Positions 28,214-41,299 of a stretch of DNA of 64,000 bases are shown here, in pieces (within the stretch, counting starts at the first letter, position 1; the number at the start of each line of letters is the position of its first letter). The notes beneath the pieces were generated by a model. That model made no database searches, had not been told where the DNA came from, and worked only from the letters and a program-made list of their open reading frames with translations. The position numbers and the translations under genes are program-made. The stretch is from Engraulis encrasicolus (taxonomy: Eukaryota; Chordata; Actinopteri; Clupeiformes; Engraulidae): contig NW_026945665.1 in assembly GCF_034702125.1 (NCBI RefSeq), positions 751,001-815,000 of the forward strand, in the 5' to 3' direction.

Positions 28214-30349
28214 TCAGCTTTGCACAACACTCCTGCTCCTGATGGTCAGAGTACAACATACAGACACAATCTTGTCAAGGAATGTTTTTTCTTCACCTTC
28301 ACATGGCAACACCATGTTGATGGGCACTTTTGCAGACAAAATTGTGTATTTGTTTCTGACAGTTCCAATCACCCTTTCCACGTGAATTCGGAGATGAGCA
28401 ATTTTCCTTGTGTTTTCCACATCTCTTGCTTCCAATTGACAGTGTCCTCTTGTGAAGGCGGGGATCTTTACCTCAGCACACATGAGTCCCACACTCTCCT
28501 CAATATCAAAGCCACGATCAGCTAACACCACATCTCTAGGTAGCAACTTTTGAAGAATGCCACAGTTCTCAGTCACATGTTTATCACTGACGCGCCCCCC
28601 CCATCCCTTTGAAATGAAAGAAATGTGTCCATTTGGTGTAATACCAATGAGGTACTTCATAGTTGCATTGTGTTTGTAGTGGGAAAAGGCCTGACATTGA
28701 GCATTAAGATTTGAAGGTTTCTCTATGAATATTTCAAAGCAGTCCAGAATCACAGCAACACGGTTCCCGAAGGCTTCCACAAACTGATGGGGCATAGTGG
28801 TGTGCAGGGCATCTCGAGTTGGCCAGTAGATCAGTTTTGTGATGGTGCTATCCATGACGCCTATCATGTGATTGAAAATTCTAGAAATGGTTGTCCTGTC
28901 CACGCTAAAGATGTAGGCTAAATGTTGCAGTGGCAAGTTCAGTCTGAGGCGCATGAGTGTGAGCATAAGCATTTGAAAAGGTGACAATACTCTACTGCTC
29001 CGTGTGATGAATGGAAGAAGAGTGGCTAAAAGAGCCATGAAAACCTCTGCGTCCGCCAGCCCAGTGTAGTACTTAACCCTCACATCATCATCCTTCAGGG
29101 AATGTTCATCCATTCTTCTCTGGCCAAGCTCTAATTTCAGGGCTCTGTTCTCATCCAGCAGTCGGTTGATTTCCTCACGCCGCTTCGAGCAGAAGTCACA
29201 TTCTGTCACCGGCCCCTGGTCAGCTTCATCCTCTAGGCCTGCAGGTGCTGATGCTGATGCTCCCTCAGGTGTCTCTACTGTGGATCAGATACAGATTGTA
29301 TTAGCTCAATGTGTCATGCAAATACAATGCAGAAGTAGTAGTTCATACACCGCGCTCTTCCGTGTGGTGCGTCTCCAGTTGAATAACTTTGAAGGTGAAA
29401 AAGTGGATTGCACTCGGTTCTTCTTTTCTTCTTTTTTATTTTTTTATTTACATAGCAGCAGAAGTGTAGACAAACGTTTCGGCTGTTTCGAGACACTGAC
29501 GAAGGCAACAGCCGAAACGTTTGTCTACACTTCTGCTGCTATGTAAATAAAAAAATAAAAAAGAAGAAAAGAAGAACCCGAGTGCGATCCACTTTTTCAC
29601 CTTCAATGCAAATACAATGCCCATGCAAAAGGGACAAAAATATCTTACAAGGCTGTTGAGCAGAATCAAAACCACTCGCCGAAGAGTCAAAATAATCATT
29701 GTTTTGAAACAGCTTACATTTCATTGGACAGACAAAGACTTAACATATGCACCGAATCTCGATGGAGAAAAGACATTAGTGCCTTAGAGCCCTCATTGTT
29801 TTTACATTTGTCAAAGTTATGTAAGGCTTACCTGGTGTAAGAAGGGGTGTTTCATCCATTGACTCCATGCTCTCAGTCCTTCGTCGTTGTCTTTGTTCCT
29901 GTCTCTCATAGCGACAAGTCTCGGTGGTGGTGGTGGTGGTGACTGTCTTGGTCGTGTACCCCAAGTGCAGTGATGGTGCCCAATCCGGATGGGAGGTGTT
30001 CGTTTCATTTGCTGGTTTACCTAGTGAAACAACCAGCGTTATTACTATGCTGTGCAGCTTACTAGTACGTATGTGGCAGAAAATAAGAGTGTTGTAGAAA
30101 GGGAAATCGGGTGCTACACGGATGTCTACACAGTCCCAGGGCTCTCAAGTTTTGAAGTTTGGTGGGAGTGAGATTGGGTTGGGGGCTGGGGGGGGGGGCC
30201 CGAACCATCGGCCCATCGGCCCATCGGCCCATTGGCATCGGCCGGTTATTACAACAACAATAACACATAAGTAGCACTAATAGGCCTAGTTATGACATTT
30301 GTTTCATCTAGTAAAGAAAACTAAACTATGTTGAATATTTTGTGTGTGT

Positions 30350-30382
<33 letters not shown>

Positions 30383-32366
30383 TTTATATATTGCCTTTCA
30401 AAACAACTTGAGAACCGCTTGAGAAACCCAAAGGCCCATGCAAAAGATGGGTGCTGGCACTGACATTTCCTCATTAATTATTATATTTCCAGTGAAATAC
30501 TGGACGACATAGGCTACAGATATGAACACACAGCCAAAGTCTTCTCTGCCATCTCTACTGATGTAATAGAAATTTCTTCCATCATCACATTATCTGCCCC
30601 ACCTGCCTTTGGTTTCTGGGCCTTTTCACAGAAGGAAAGAAGGCTCTTCTGTTTCTTCCCTAACATTCTAAATAAACAACAGCCTGTTACAAACGTGTAG
30701 AAAAAACGTATGTCTATCTGATCACAAAACGACATCCGGTCGATCGACCACTTCCTGGTTTATCTGAATGTTTTATCCCTGTATTTTAGATATCAGCCAT
30801 TTCTAAAACCAATGAAAACCATAGTTACAAAGTTAATTATATTTGATGCTTGTTATTTTCTGTTATTTTGACGGAGAATAATGATCATGATCGAGCAGTA
30901 TTTTTGCCGCGACTTCAAAGTTTCGTCTTTCCAACAGCATTCGGTCAAAGTAAACAAAAGATTAAAACACGTTTTTAAAAACAATGTCTCTGTTAGTTGT
31001 ATAGCAGATACCCACACATAGAGGTATCAAAATGATGGTTGAGATGTCTAGTTTTCAAAAAACACGGGTTGGACTTCCAGTTATGTGATGTTTTTGTTTT
31101 AATTGCGTCAATGTTCAACATGTCAAAAACGGCACAGAGTTCTGAGGCTTAATGTTGGTCACTCACCACGAGTAACACTACAGCCTAACTAATGGAATAT
31201 ATGCCGGTCCGAAGTCTTGGGAAGGCCAATCCAATTCCCTTGTCTGTCACAGCTGTGCCGTTCTCCAGAAAAGTCAGAAAAGTTTCGAATCTGACAGTTG
31301 TTCGCGCGCTTAGCTGACACCCTAGCGGAAACTCCACCCTCTTTGGTTTGCGCAACAATCTATTATTCTGATTGGCTAAACGACAGTGCTGTGCCTGTTA
31401 CTTCCTGAAACTGAGCACGCTGGGAGTGGGCTATGCTTATTGATGTTTATGGTTTAAAAGTGTGTTTGTGAATGTTCAATGTACTGGGGGTGTAAATATA
31501 CTGGGGATATTATTGTGAACATTTTATGATCGCGATGTTAGGGTGGATGGGTTTATTTTATATTTTAAAGAGTTGTCACCATTGTTGTGCAAGCTGGCGC
31601 ACAACACCTGTATGTTGATGCATATCAGATATCATTCATTCTCACGCGTGTCATGCGCAGGGGAGTCAGGAGTGGTTCTTTCCCTCCCAAAGTCAAGTCA
31701 AAAAATTGACAAGAGGTAATTTAACTCTGGCGAGTTTGATCTGCGGGCGTGTGAAGACGCATGTGTGGCGTGTGAGAGTGTGAAAACCCTCTGAAGAGTG
31801 TGTCACACGCTCAGTGCGTGAGACTTGAGAGCCCTGCAGTCCTCTGATGAAGACGCATATCCAAATCTTACTGATAGTACTGGTAAAATAAACAACAGGA
31901 AAGACAACCGTGTGGCACCAGATACCTTGCCACTTTCTACTTATGATGTAGTCCTGCTCTAAATGCACCTGATTTATCGTTTACAAGCATGGAGTGCGCA
32001 TTTCCTTTGTTTAGAAAGGGTGCTGTGTTTCAATGGACCTGGCTAGCTATGCCAGCTAGGCTGTAGATTAGCCTACAGTGGTTGATGAAAGAAACAGTGC
32101 ATTTAACGAAAACTATTTCACTTACCAAAATGAAAATGCAGAGAGCACACTCTCATCGACGTCGGGATTGCGTGGAAAGTTATTTTTGGTCGTCTTACAG
32201 CAGCGACCCATGCTAGCCGACGACGCTTTGTTATGTCCGAGATTTGGTCACCATGGTGTTGCCTCCAAGAAGGAAACGAGTAGAAAGATAATCCATTTTC
32301 TATTTTTCCCCCTTTCCTATCGTGGCTTGCACTGTTGCACCCTACGACACAGCAACGATGGACCAT
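28214..32366 (-). CDS. Element B THAP-DDE transposase (spliced, intact)
   Basis: Minus-strand exons 32366-32126, 30020-29832 and 29277-28214 join with matching phases into 1,494 bases, 497 residues without a stop. THAP finger at residues 1-90: C6 (or C5), C10, C74, H77, followed across intron 1 by GKPANET and PDWAPSLHLGY. Then a TTTTTT run, a basic patch (RQEQRQRRR) and a second cysteine-bearing segment (CDFCSKRREE) leading into a short coiled coil. The DDE_Tnp_4-type domain has D322 in VILDCFE, D397 in VLADRGF and E444 in RIHVERVI. All catalytic residues are present. Intron 1 (2.1 kb) and intron 2 (with a foldback) carry later insertions yet keep their splice sites. The last frame could also start at the GTG at 29,209, but the upstream phase match argues for splicing. 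Confidence 0.82.
29389..29606. mobile_element. foldback element 1 (palindromic, 218 bp)
   Basis: Two nearly perfect inverted arms meet around an AAACGTTTCGGCTG ... CAGCCGAAACGTTT core with a short GACACTGACGAAGG loop. A 15-bp direct repeat, ATGCAAATACAATGC, lies at 29,316-29,330 and 29,606-29,620. The right copy abuts the palindrome and the left copy lies 58 bases outside it. Situated in intron 2 of the element B transposase. Confidence 0.88.
30349..30381. repeat. (TAA)n microsatellite
   Basis: About eleven AAT units in intron 1 of the element B transposase, followed by a TTTTATATATTGCCTTTCAA repeat fragment similar to the one at 14,330. Confidence 0.85.
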
Positions 32367-32418
32367 AGTGGCAAAGAAAAGTGAGCAGCAAGATAGTTAA
32401 AAAAATCACAATTAAGTA

Positions 32419-33865
32419 CAAACCCCAACTCCGATGAAGTTGGGACGTTTGGTAAACAGTGAATAAAATCAAAATGCTATCATTTTCAAAACATTCAATC
32501 TATTCATTAGATGAAGAATAGTGAAAAGACAACATATTAAGTGTTAAAACCGAGAAAAAATATTGTTTTGGGGGACATATGTACTCATTTCTAATTTGAT
32601 AAATCCAACACGTCTCAAAAGAGTTGAGACGGGGATCAGTGAAATTTAGTAAACATCCAAATAAGATAAAACAACAAAGAAGAACATTTCAAAATGAATT
32701 GTACTGACGGACAATATAGGTGTCCAGGTATAAGATCATCACAGAGAGGCTGAGTCACTCAGAATTAAAGATGCAAAGGGAATAATTACCATAGTTATTA
32801 CATACATTTTTGAATTCCCTTTGATTTACCACGATTGAGTGTATATAAGATATATTTTTGTTAATAAAATCATTGTATAGGTTCATGACATCATGAAATA
32901 TATATTGGCTGTAGTCTCACTCTAATTCCTGGAGTGCGAGAGCTATTGAAAATTGACCATATTAAGAATGCTTAATGCATGAAAATGACACAGGGGTTTA
33001 ACATTCTCCTAAGCACCTGAGCTCACTTGAAATAGACCCAGAAGACATGGGAAACTGTCCTTTGCTTACAGAAGTCAGCAGAAGTTGTAGAAGTCCATTC
33101 TTTTTGACAATAATAGAGCATTGCACATCCTGTGCTACAGTGAAAATGGACCATCCAACTTGTGTTAGTGCTAGCTTCAAAAGTCAGCCTCCATGATGGC
33201 ATGCGGATGCAGTAGTGCATTGGTTAAGATGTTCTCACTCATCTATAGAGTTAAATACAGTGCTGAATGGTATAAATGGGTTTTAAACAGCATGAAAAGC
33301 CACTCATGCATTATATTTTGAAGGGAGATCTTCGATTACTGCCACATAGTAAGGTCAAATTGCATTCTCTACTATGTTTTAACAGTTTGGCTCCATCATA
33401 AGGACCAGCATGTGATAAAATGGTGGGTTTTTGGTCAAGACCTGTCACACTGTAAGCACTACAGAAAGGAAAACATTGCAAAACATGACAAGGAATACAC
33501 CCACCATTTAAGCTGGTGAAATCATGTCCAAGATAGGAATTAACACTGTTTTTTATATAAAATCATCTCATCGGTTAATGTATTTAACTGTTAAGTGTTG
33601 TCTTTTGTTTTGTTTTTAGTCTTCCTCGACATTTGCTGCCATTTATTGTCCCCGTCCCAACTCTTTTGAGACGTGTTGGATTTCTCAAATTAGAAATGAG
33701 TACATATGTCCCCCAAAACAATATTTTTTCTCGGTTTTAACACTTAATATGTTGTCTTTTCACTATTCTCCATCTAATGAATAGATTGAGTGTTTTGAAA
33801 ATGATAGCATTTTGATTTTATTCACTGTTTACCAAACGTCCCAACTTCATCGGAGTTGGGGTTAG
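32419..33865. mobile_element. 1.45-kb element with about 215-bp inverted repeats and TA target
   Basis: Left CAAACCCCAACTCCGATGAA and right, reversed, CTAACCCCAACTCCGATGAA. Arms continue for about 215 bases to GAGACGGGG. TA lies on both sides (32,417 and 33,866), which fits Tc1/mariner-type insertion. It sits in the promoter side of element B, 50 bases upstream of the THAP start codon. The interior has no intact transposase frame, and an internal block is repeated at 37,662-38,597. Confidence 0.82.
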
Positions 33866-33981
33866 TAGCAAGACCAGGCGAGACTACTTCCTCGGCGCGC
33901 TGGAAAACAATGGGAAAAGGGGACGTCTATGCACCAAACATGGTCGTTCCCGCGCGGTGACGTCATACGCCCATTCCCAAT

Positions 33982-34910
<929 letters not shown>

Positions 34911-35188
34911 TTTATGCACGCTGCATGACTGGTAATAATGGTATAAATCCATGCATTAAGATGCTGCAAGCAAAAAGTAAATTCAAGTTTAAGCATTAGT
35001 GTAGTAGATAGTCATCAAAGAGAAGAGTTTTTACTTGCTTCATAAAGGCAGAGAGAGATGTGTCTTGTCTTGCTGCCTCTGGGAGGCTGTTCCTCCATTG
35101 AGGAACAACGACAACATGTACTGTAACAAATATAATTCCCATTGAAGACAAGTACAATGACATGCATTCTGGGAGTGGTCCTGTAGCT

Positions 35189-35420
<232 letters not shown>

Positions 35421-36310
35421 TCCATGTGGTCTAGAAGGGAGTCTGTGTAATCTGTCTGATGAACTGGGAAATTCATTCATATGCAGCACCTACTGACATG
35501 CTTCATTCTCATATTTATATTTCACTTTGTACATCTGTATGTGACAATGAAATGCAACCTACCTATCCTATTCTAGCACGTCCATTTTTGCATGTTGCAA
35601 TCATTAAAATGTTTTCATAGAGAATGTGAATGCAATGAGTGTGTTGTCAAGTTGGCTAAACTTATCAGTCATGGGATCATGTAATCGTGTGTCAAATGCC
35701 CACACTGAAATCCCGTTTGGCCTGTTCACCCACCTTATGATTCCTGAGGTTGAGGGAGAATGAAATGTGAAGAGAGTGGCTCTTGGCTCTGATTGGCTAC
35801 ATTTTCGAAGCAGGACGTTTTTTTTCCATGCACTGCATTCCCCTCAGTGAACAGTCACCAAGGAAGATAACATCGAAGGCAGTTTGACTCACACAAGACA
35901 GTTGAATTGAATGTTTCTGTTTGGTAAGTAATACTACTCTATGTGTTTTATTTATATGCCTATTATTGCTACAATGTGCGTTTTCCTATTTTTATCTTAT
36001 TTTTGAGGAATGATTAAACACAGAGTCTCTTAAAATAGAAAAGATATGAAGACGTTGCCCGCTGTAAGGTGATTTTCAAGGTGTTGACAATCCAAATGAC
36101 GTAGTCACATCACATGAAAACAGCCGCCATTAGGAGTTGACTATTTTGGCTAATTTGCGAAGGTGGAGACAGCACAGTAGCAGCAAATCGAAAACTGTTC
36201 TGTATGTGGTTACTTATATTATGTGAGGTTAAGTTGGATTCAGATGCACTTGTACAGCAGAGAATCTACTCAGATTTGCCCCCTACGTTCGGCAAAAGTG
36301 AGTCTAGGCC
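35421..36310. other. unassigned stretch
   Basis: No supported gene. Nothing beyond AT-rich sequence. Confidence 0.5.
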
Positions 36311-36406
36311 TTAAAGGACCACTTCAACCAATTTCACTCTACCCTTGACTTGTCAGTACCAGCTTTTTCTTTCGGCTAAGCCCTTTCCGAGATCTGAGCT
36401 ATTCTA

Positions 36407-36616
36407 ATGGGGGCAGATTTATACACAGTGAAAGACTTATACACAAAGAGAGTGCTATCTAGGGCCCATAACATTCTCAAAGACCAGTCACACCCAGGAT
36501 ATGGACTATTTAAAAAACTGAGATCTGGAAGGCGACTGTGCTGTCACAGAGCTAGAACTGAGAGACTGAGAAAGAGCTTTTTTTCTCATGCCATTTGCTT
36601 ACTGAATTCCTCCTAA
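36407..36616 (+). pseudogene. LINE ORF2 extreme C-terminus
   Basis: Encodes LSRAHNILKDQSHPGYGLF, then KLRSGRRLCCHRARTERL and SFFSHAICLLNSS, the Asp/His-Pro and Ser-Phe-Phe pattern at the very end of many non-LTR ORF2 proteins. It stops with TAA at 36,614. The LINE 3' tail continues to about 36,940, interrupted by the CA tract. Confidence 0.7.
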
Positions 36617-36629
36617 TTACTTTGATTGA

Positions 36630-36777
<148 letters not shown>

Positions 36778-36888
36778 TTTATTTTTATTTTTATTTTATT
36801 TCTTCTTCACCCTTCTTCTGCACACTTGTTTTGCAACGGCCACGCATTTCATTACAAGTGACACGAAAGTGTCTCTATGTACATGACA

Positions 36889-36940
36889 AATAAATATCCT
36901 TGAATCCTTGAATCCTTGAATCCTTGAATCCTTGAATTTT
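36889..36940. repeat. (TTGAATCC)n LINE tail array
   Basis: About five octamer units right after ATGACAAATAAATATCC; short tandem tails of this kind close many non-LTR elements. Confidence 0.85.
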
Positions 36941-37223
36941 GTGAACATTTTAAAAAATCTTAACATAGCCCTACTCCAAAACATTTTCCCAAAAGGTATC
37001 GCTGTTTGCGAGTTGTCTGCTGATGTTGCATAACCTTTTGGATATTTTTGGTAATAAATCAAGACGCTTTCTTAAAATGTAAACAAACACCTACCCCAAT
37101 TACAATGACCAGGATCTCGGAAAAGGCTGAAAAAGAAGAAAAAAAAAATCTCAGGTACTGACAAGTCCAGGGTAGTATGAGCATTACAACTGCATGTTGA
37201 AATTGACTGAAGCTATCCTTTAA

Positions 37224-37661
37224 CACACCAAGCATTTTCCCAGATATCAGGAATGTGATAAATGTACATGAAATTAGCCTATAGTTCAATAGTGAGCTAT
37301 GCTTATGTGAACGAACTACACAAACCCAAATCCTCACAAGCAAACTGGAAGTCAATTGATTGATTGATCGTTTCGTTCACCATAAAGACATGCAGCGAGT
37401 CTTGGGTTAGGCCTTGTGTTCTGTGTTGCGTCATGTTCTGTGATGGGGTTTTGTGGGTGCGAGGAACTTTGGGGGTTTGAATAAACGAGGCGGGAAGTTT
37501 TGTGTTTATGGGGGAGAGCTGGTCAGCTGTGTGAGTACTGTGTTAAGTTGTGTAATAGGGGAGACTGGGTTAAGTTGAGCCACTTTTTCCATTTTTCGTC
37601 ACAGCCAAGTGATAAAGGCGTATTTGTTTAAAATCTGTCATGAACTCACTCCCCACTGTGT
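37224..37661. other. unassigned stretch
   Basis: No gene. A GGGGAGACTGGGTTAAGTTG motif near 37,558 resembles the start of an interspersed repeat, but no partner end was identified. Confidence 0.4.
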
Positions 37662-38597
37662 ATATATAAAACATATTTTTGTCATTAAAATCATTGTATA
37701 GGTTCATGACATCATGAAATATATATTGGCTGTAGTCTCACTCTAGCACATCAGGAATTAGAGCTATTGAAAATTTACCATATTAAGAATGCTTCATGCG
37801 TACAAATGATACAGGGGTGTAACATTCTCCTATGCAACTGAGCTCACTTGAAATAGACCCAGAAGACATGGGAAACTGTCCTTTGCCTACATAAGTCATC
37901 AGAAGTTGTAGAAGTGAATTCTTTTTGACAATAATAGAGCATTACACATCCTGTGCTACAGTGAAAATGGACCATCCAACATGTGTTAGTGCTAACTTCA
38001 AAAGTCAGCCTCCATGATGGCATGCGGGTGCAGTAGTGCATTGGTTAAGATGTTCTCACTCATCTGTAGAGTTCAATACAGTGCCGAATGGTATAACTGG
38101 GTTTTCAACAGCATGAAAAGCCACTCATGCATTATATTTTGAAGGGAGATCTTCGATTACTGCCCCATAGTAAGGTCAAATTGCATTCTCTACTATGTTT
38201 TAACAGTTTGGCTCCATGATAAGGACCAGCAGGTGATAAAATGGTGGGCTTTTGGTCAAGACCTGTCACACTGTAAGCACTACAGAAAGGAAAACATTGC
38301 AAAACATGACAAGGAATACACCCACCATTTAAGATGGTGAAATCATATCCAAGATAGGAATTAACACTGTTTTTATATAACATTTTCTCATCGGTTAATG
38401 TATTTAACTGTTAAGTGTTGTCTTTTGTTTTGTTTTTAGTCTTCCTCGACATTTGCTGCCTTTTATTGTCCCCGTCCCAACTCTTTTGAGACGTGTTGTT
38501 TTTACATATTCATGAATATATCCCCCAAAACAATAATTTTGGTCAGTTTCGATGGCTGATGTGTTTCTTTGTGCCGTTCTCCATCTAACATAGAAAT
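37662..38597. repeat. second, truncated copy of the 32.4-33.9 kb TA element
   Basis: Matches 32,845-33,775 over about 935 bases with high identity (for example ATTGTATAGGTTCATGACAT, TTTTGAGACGTGTTG). The left inverted repeat is absent and the right one is much eroded after 38,500. Confidence 0.88.
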
Positions 38598-39085
38598 TCA
38601 CCAGTTCCTATTTTAATTAAAGGTCATCCAGTAGAAGCTGTTCCAACCTACAAATACCTAGGCGTCCACCTAGATCACAAACTGGACTGGAGGGAAAACA
38701 GCAGGGTGACTTTTAAGAAGGCCCAGTCAAGACTTTTCTTTTTAAGGAAATTGAGGTCTTTTGACTTGGGGAGGCCTATTTTAAACACATTTTATCATGG
38801 GATCGTGGCAAGTGTTCTATTTTATGCTGTTGTGTGCTGGGGTGGAGGGATGTCACTTGTGGACAGGAACAGGTTAAATAAGCTCATTAGGAAAGTGGGG
38901 TCCATCACGGGTGTATGTTTTAATTCGTGGAGCAGATTTTAGAGGAGAGGACAATGAGGAAAATGAAAAGCATACTGAGCATGGACGACCACCCATTGCT
39001 CAGCTTGATCACAAAAAGTGGTAGAAGCCAAAGGCTCCTCCTACCTAGATGCTCCACCGAACGGTTCAGAAGATCTTTTATTTAA
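38598..39085 (+). pseudogene. L2/Rex1-like LINE reverse-transcriptase C-terminal fragment
   Basis: Encodes VEAVPTYKYLGVHLDHKLDW, then RLFFLRKLRSFDLGRPIL and ASVLFYAVVCWGG, the thumb-side pattern of L2/Rex-type LINEs. A frameshift follows near 38,930, after which another frame gives MRKMKSILSMDDHPLLSLI and STERFRRSF. It is dead and 5'-truncated against the repeat on its left. Confidence 0.78.
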
Positions 39086-39640
39086 GTAGCCTATTGCATT
39101 ATTTGTAGTTAATAATTTAACCCTCTGTTCTTGTCTAGTCAAGCCAGACTGTTGAGGCAGACATTAACTATGGAAAGACAGAAGTTAAGGTCCAAACCCA
39201 ATAGTGAAGGTCTATGTGCCAAACATTAGAATAGGTATGTGCCCCCCTCTCTTTGTGTGTGTCCAAGGAGCTGATTGGACTGAAGAGTGCAGATAAGGCC
39301 AGTTCATCCCCAGCTGCTAGGGGCTCTCTTCTCTCAACTTCCAGGTTTTCTGCCAGCTTACATAACCAATTATGGATTCATTTTAAATAAACAATTGAAC
39401 GTGAAGTCACTGCACGTACAGTATGGTGGGGTTTTTTGGTACCTTAAAGAGAGGGTTTTTTTTTCTTCGTCAGAAGACATTAGTTACATCACTTTAATGG
39501 CGGTGCTCCGCTTATTACCGGTATGTAGGGCCGGTCTGAGCCAAAAAATGCCCGGGCCGTTTTGTTCTCCCAGTCCAGGCCTGGAGTTGGAGTTTCCCAA
39601 TGGGCTTTCGCTTTCGCTTTCGCTTATTTAACACCAATGT
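39086..39640. other. unassigned stretch
   Basis: No gene. Contains a short GCTTTC repeat near 39,605. Confidence 0.4.
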
Positions 39641-39935
39641 GTGAAGAAGGTATATTCTGAACAGTGTGGTATATGTTTAAAAAGAGAAGCGGTGTGCGGA
39701 GAAGGTTTATTCTGTACAGTCAATGGTATATGTTAAAAAGAGAAGTAGTGTGTGGAGAAGTTCTATTATGTACAGTGTTGACTAAAATGACTAAAAATTG
39801 ACTAAGACTAAAATTGATTTTCGTCATTTAGACTAAGACTAAGACTAAATTGGGAAGGCAAGGACTAAAATATGACTATGACTAATATTGATTTTCGTCA
39901 TTGTGACTAAGACTACGACTAAATCAAAAAATGCT
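39640..39935. repeat. short tandem repeats
   Basis: Three loose copies of a roughly 60-base unit (GTATATGTTAAAAAGAGAAG) at 39,640-39,775, then a GACTAAGACTAAGACTAAA-rich block to 39,935. Confidence 0.7.
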
Positions 39936-39973
39936 GACAAAACTAGACTGCCTGTGCAGTCGCCTTCGACTGC

Positions 39974-41293
39974 TTAAGGTATATCCCCGAAACGCGACGC
40001 TTCCAGTCCCCTCCCGTCCACCATTTCGTAAACGTATATGATACATACAGACGTGACATGACGTGCATAGGCTTAAAACCAAACGACTATTGTGAAAATG
40101 AAGCAAAAAATGGGGCAAATGGTAATACTGTTTTAATGGTTCAGTGGATATACCACATTAGGTACAGTGTAATAACCAGTGTAACAATATTTAATACAAT
40201 GTAATTGTTTTACTTACATCATGTGTTTGTGCGTAAGTGGTATTACATGGTATTGCATATTGTTACACTGGTATTACACTATATTACATGGTATTGCATA
40301 CTGTTACACTCGTTATTACACTGTACCTGATATTGCATATTGTTACACTGGTATTACACTAGTATTACATGGTATTAAATATTGTTACATTGGTTATTAC
40401 ACTGTACCTAATATGGTAGATTCACTGAAATGGTGAACCATTAAAATAAGGTGTTACCGGGCAAATCAATCCACCCAGTCAGAAGTTATGGGCCAAAAGA
40501 AAATTCCGCCATTTTGAAAGTGTTGTCTTCCAAACTCGAATCAGTTCATGAACCTACCCTAGAGCATTCACACACAAAATCTGGGACAAATCCATCCACC
40601 CGGTCAGTAGTTATGGGCCAAACAATAATTCGGCCATCTTGAATTCAGCCATCTTGAAAGTGTTGACCTCCAAACTCGAATCAATTCATGAACCTACCCT
40701 AGAGCATTCACACACCAAATCTGGGACAAATCCATCCACCCGGTCAGTAGTTATGGGCAAAACAATAATTCGGCCATCTTGAATTCAGCCATCTTGACAG
40801 TGTTGACCTCCAAACTCGAATCAGTTCATGGACCTACCCTAGAGCATTCACACACCAAATCTGGGACAAATCCATCCACCCGGTCAGAAGTTATGGACCA
40901 AACAAAAATTCGGCCATCTTGAATTCGGCCATCTTGAAAGTGTTGACCTCCCAACTCGAAGCAGTTCATGAACCTACCCTAGAGCATTCACACACCAAAT
41001 CTGGGACAAATCCATCCACCCGGTCAGAAGTTATGGACCAAACAAAAATTCGGCCATCTTGAATTCGGCCATCTTGAAAGTGTTGACCTCCAAACTCGAA
41101 TCAGTTCATGAACCTGCCCTAGAGCATTCACCCAAAAAATCTGGGACAAATCCAAACATCCGTTCAAAAGTTATCGCGTTAACACGAAAGACCTTACGCG
41201 GCGGACGCGGCGGCGGCGGACGCGGACGCGGCGGCGGCGGCGCACGCAAAACCATTACATCCCCGACGCTCCGCGTTTCGGGGATATAATTAA
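39974..41293. mobile_element. TTAA element carrying a 140-bp satellite array
   Basis: TTAA at 39,974-39,977 and 41,290-41,293. Ends TATATCCCCGAAACGCG and its perfect reverse complement just inside. It contains a TTACACTGGTATTACA-rich block, five to six 140-bp tandem units and a GCG-rich stretch. No transposase. A degenerate copy lies at 19,826-20,420. Confidence 0.82.
40450..41180. repeat. 140-bp tandem satellite array
   Basis: The marker CTGGGACAAATCC recurs at 40,581, 40,721, 40,861, 41,001 and 41,141, an exact 140-base period, with a partial unit before. Each unit also has ATTCGGCCATCTTGAATTC. Confidence 0.95.
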
Positions 41294-41299
41294 CACTGG

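Larger units (their letters stand above)
24788..33981. mobile_element. Element B: two-gene THAP-DDE / SWIM-YqaJ-PHD DNA transposon
   Basis: About 9.2 kb including nested insertions. A plus-strand nuclease-like gene and a minus-strand transposase gene face each other tail to tail. Inferred ends: left 24,788 (ATTGGGGGCGGGC, then CCATATTTAGTGC at about 24,828) matches the reverse complement of the right end 33,981 (ATTGGGAATGGGC, then CCATGTTTGGTGC). The ends are imperfect and no target duplication is clear. Nested inside: a TTAA MITE (27,162-27,777), a foldback (29,389-29,606) and a Tc1-type MITE (32,419-33,865). Same superfamily as element A but a distinct lineage. Confidence 0.65.

Noticed and set aside
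33023..33220. 65-codon frames repeated at 33.1 and 37.9 kb
   Set aside because: Conserved only because the whole DNA block is duplicated; no protein family recognised and no bias toward silent changes that I can see.
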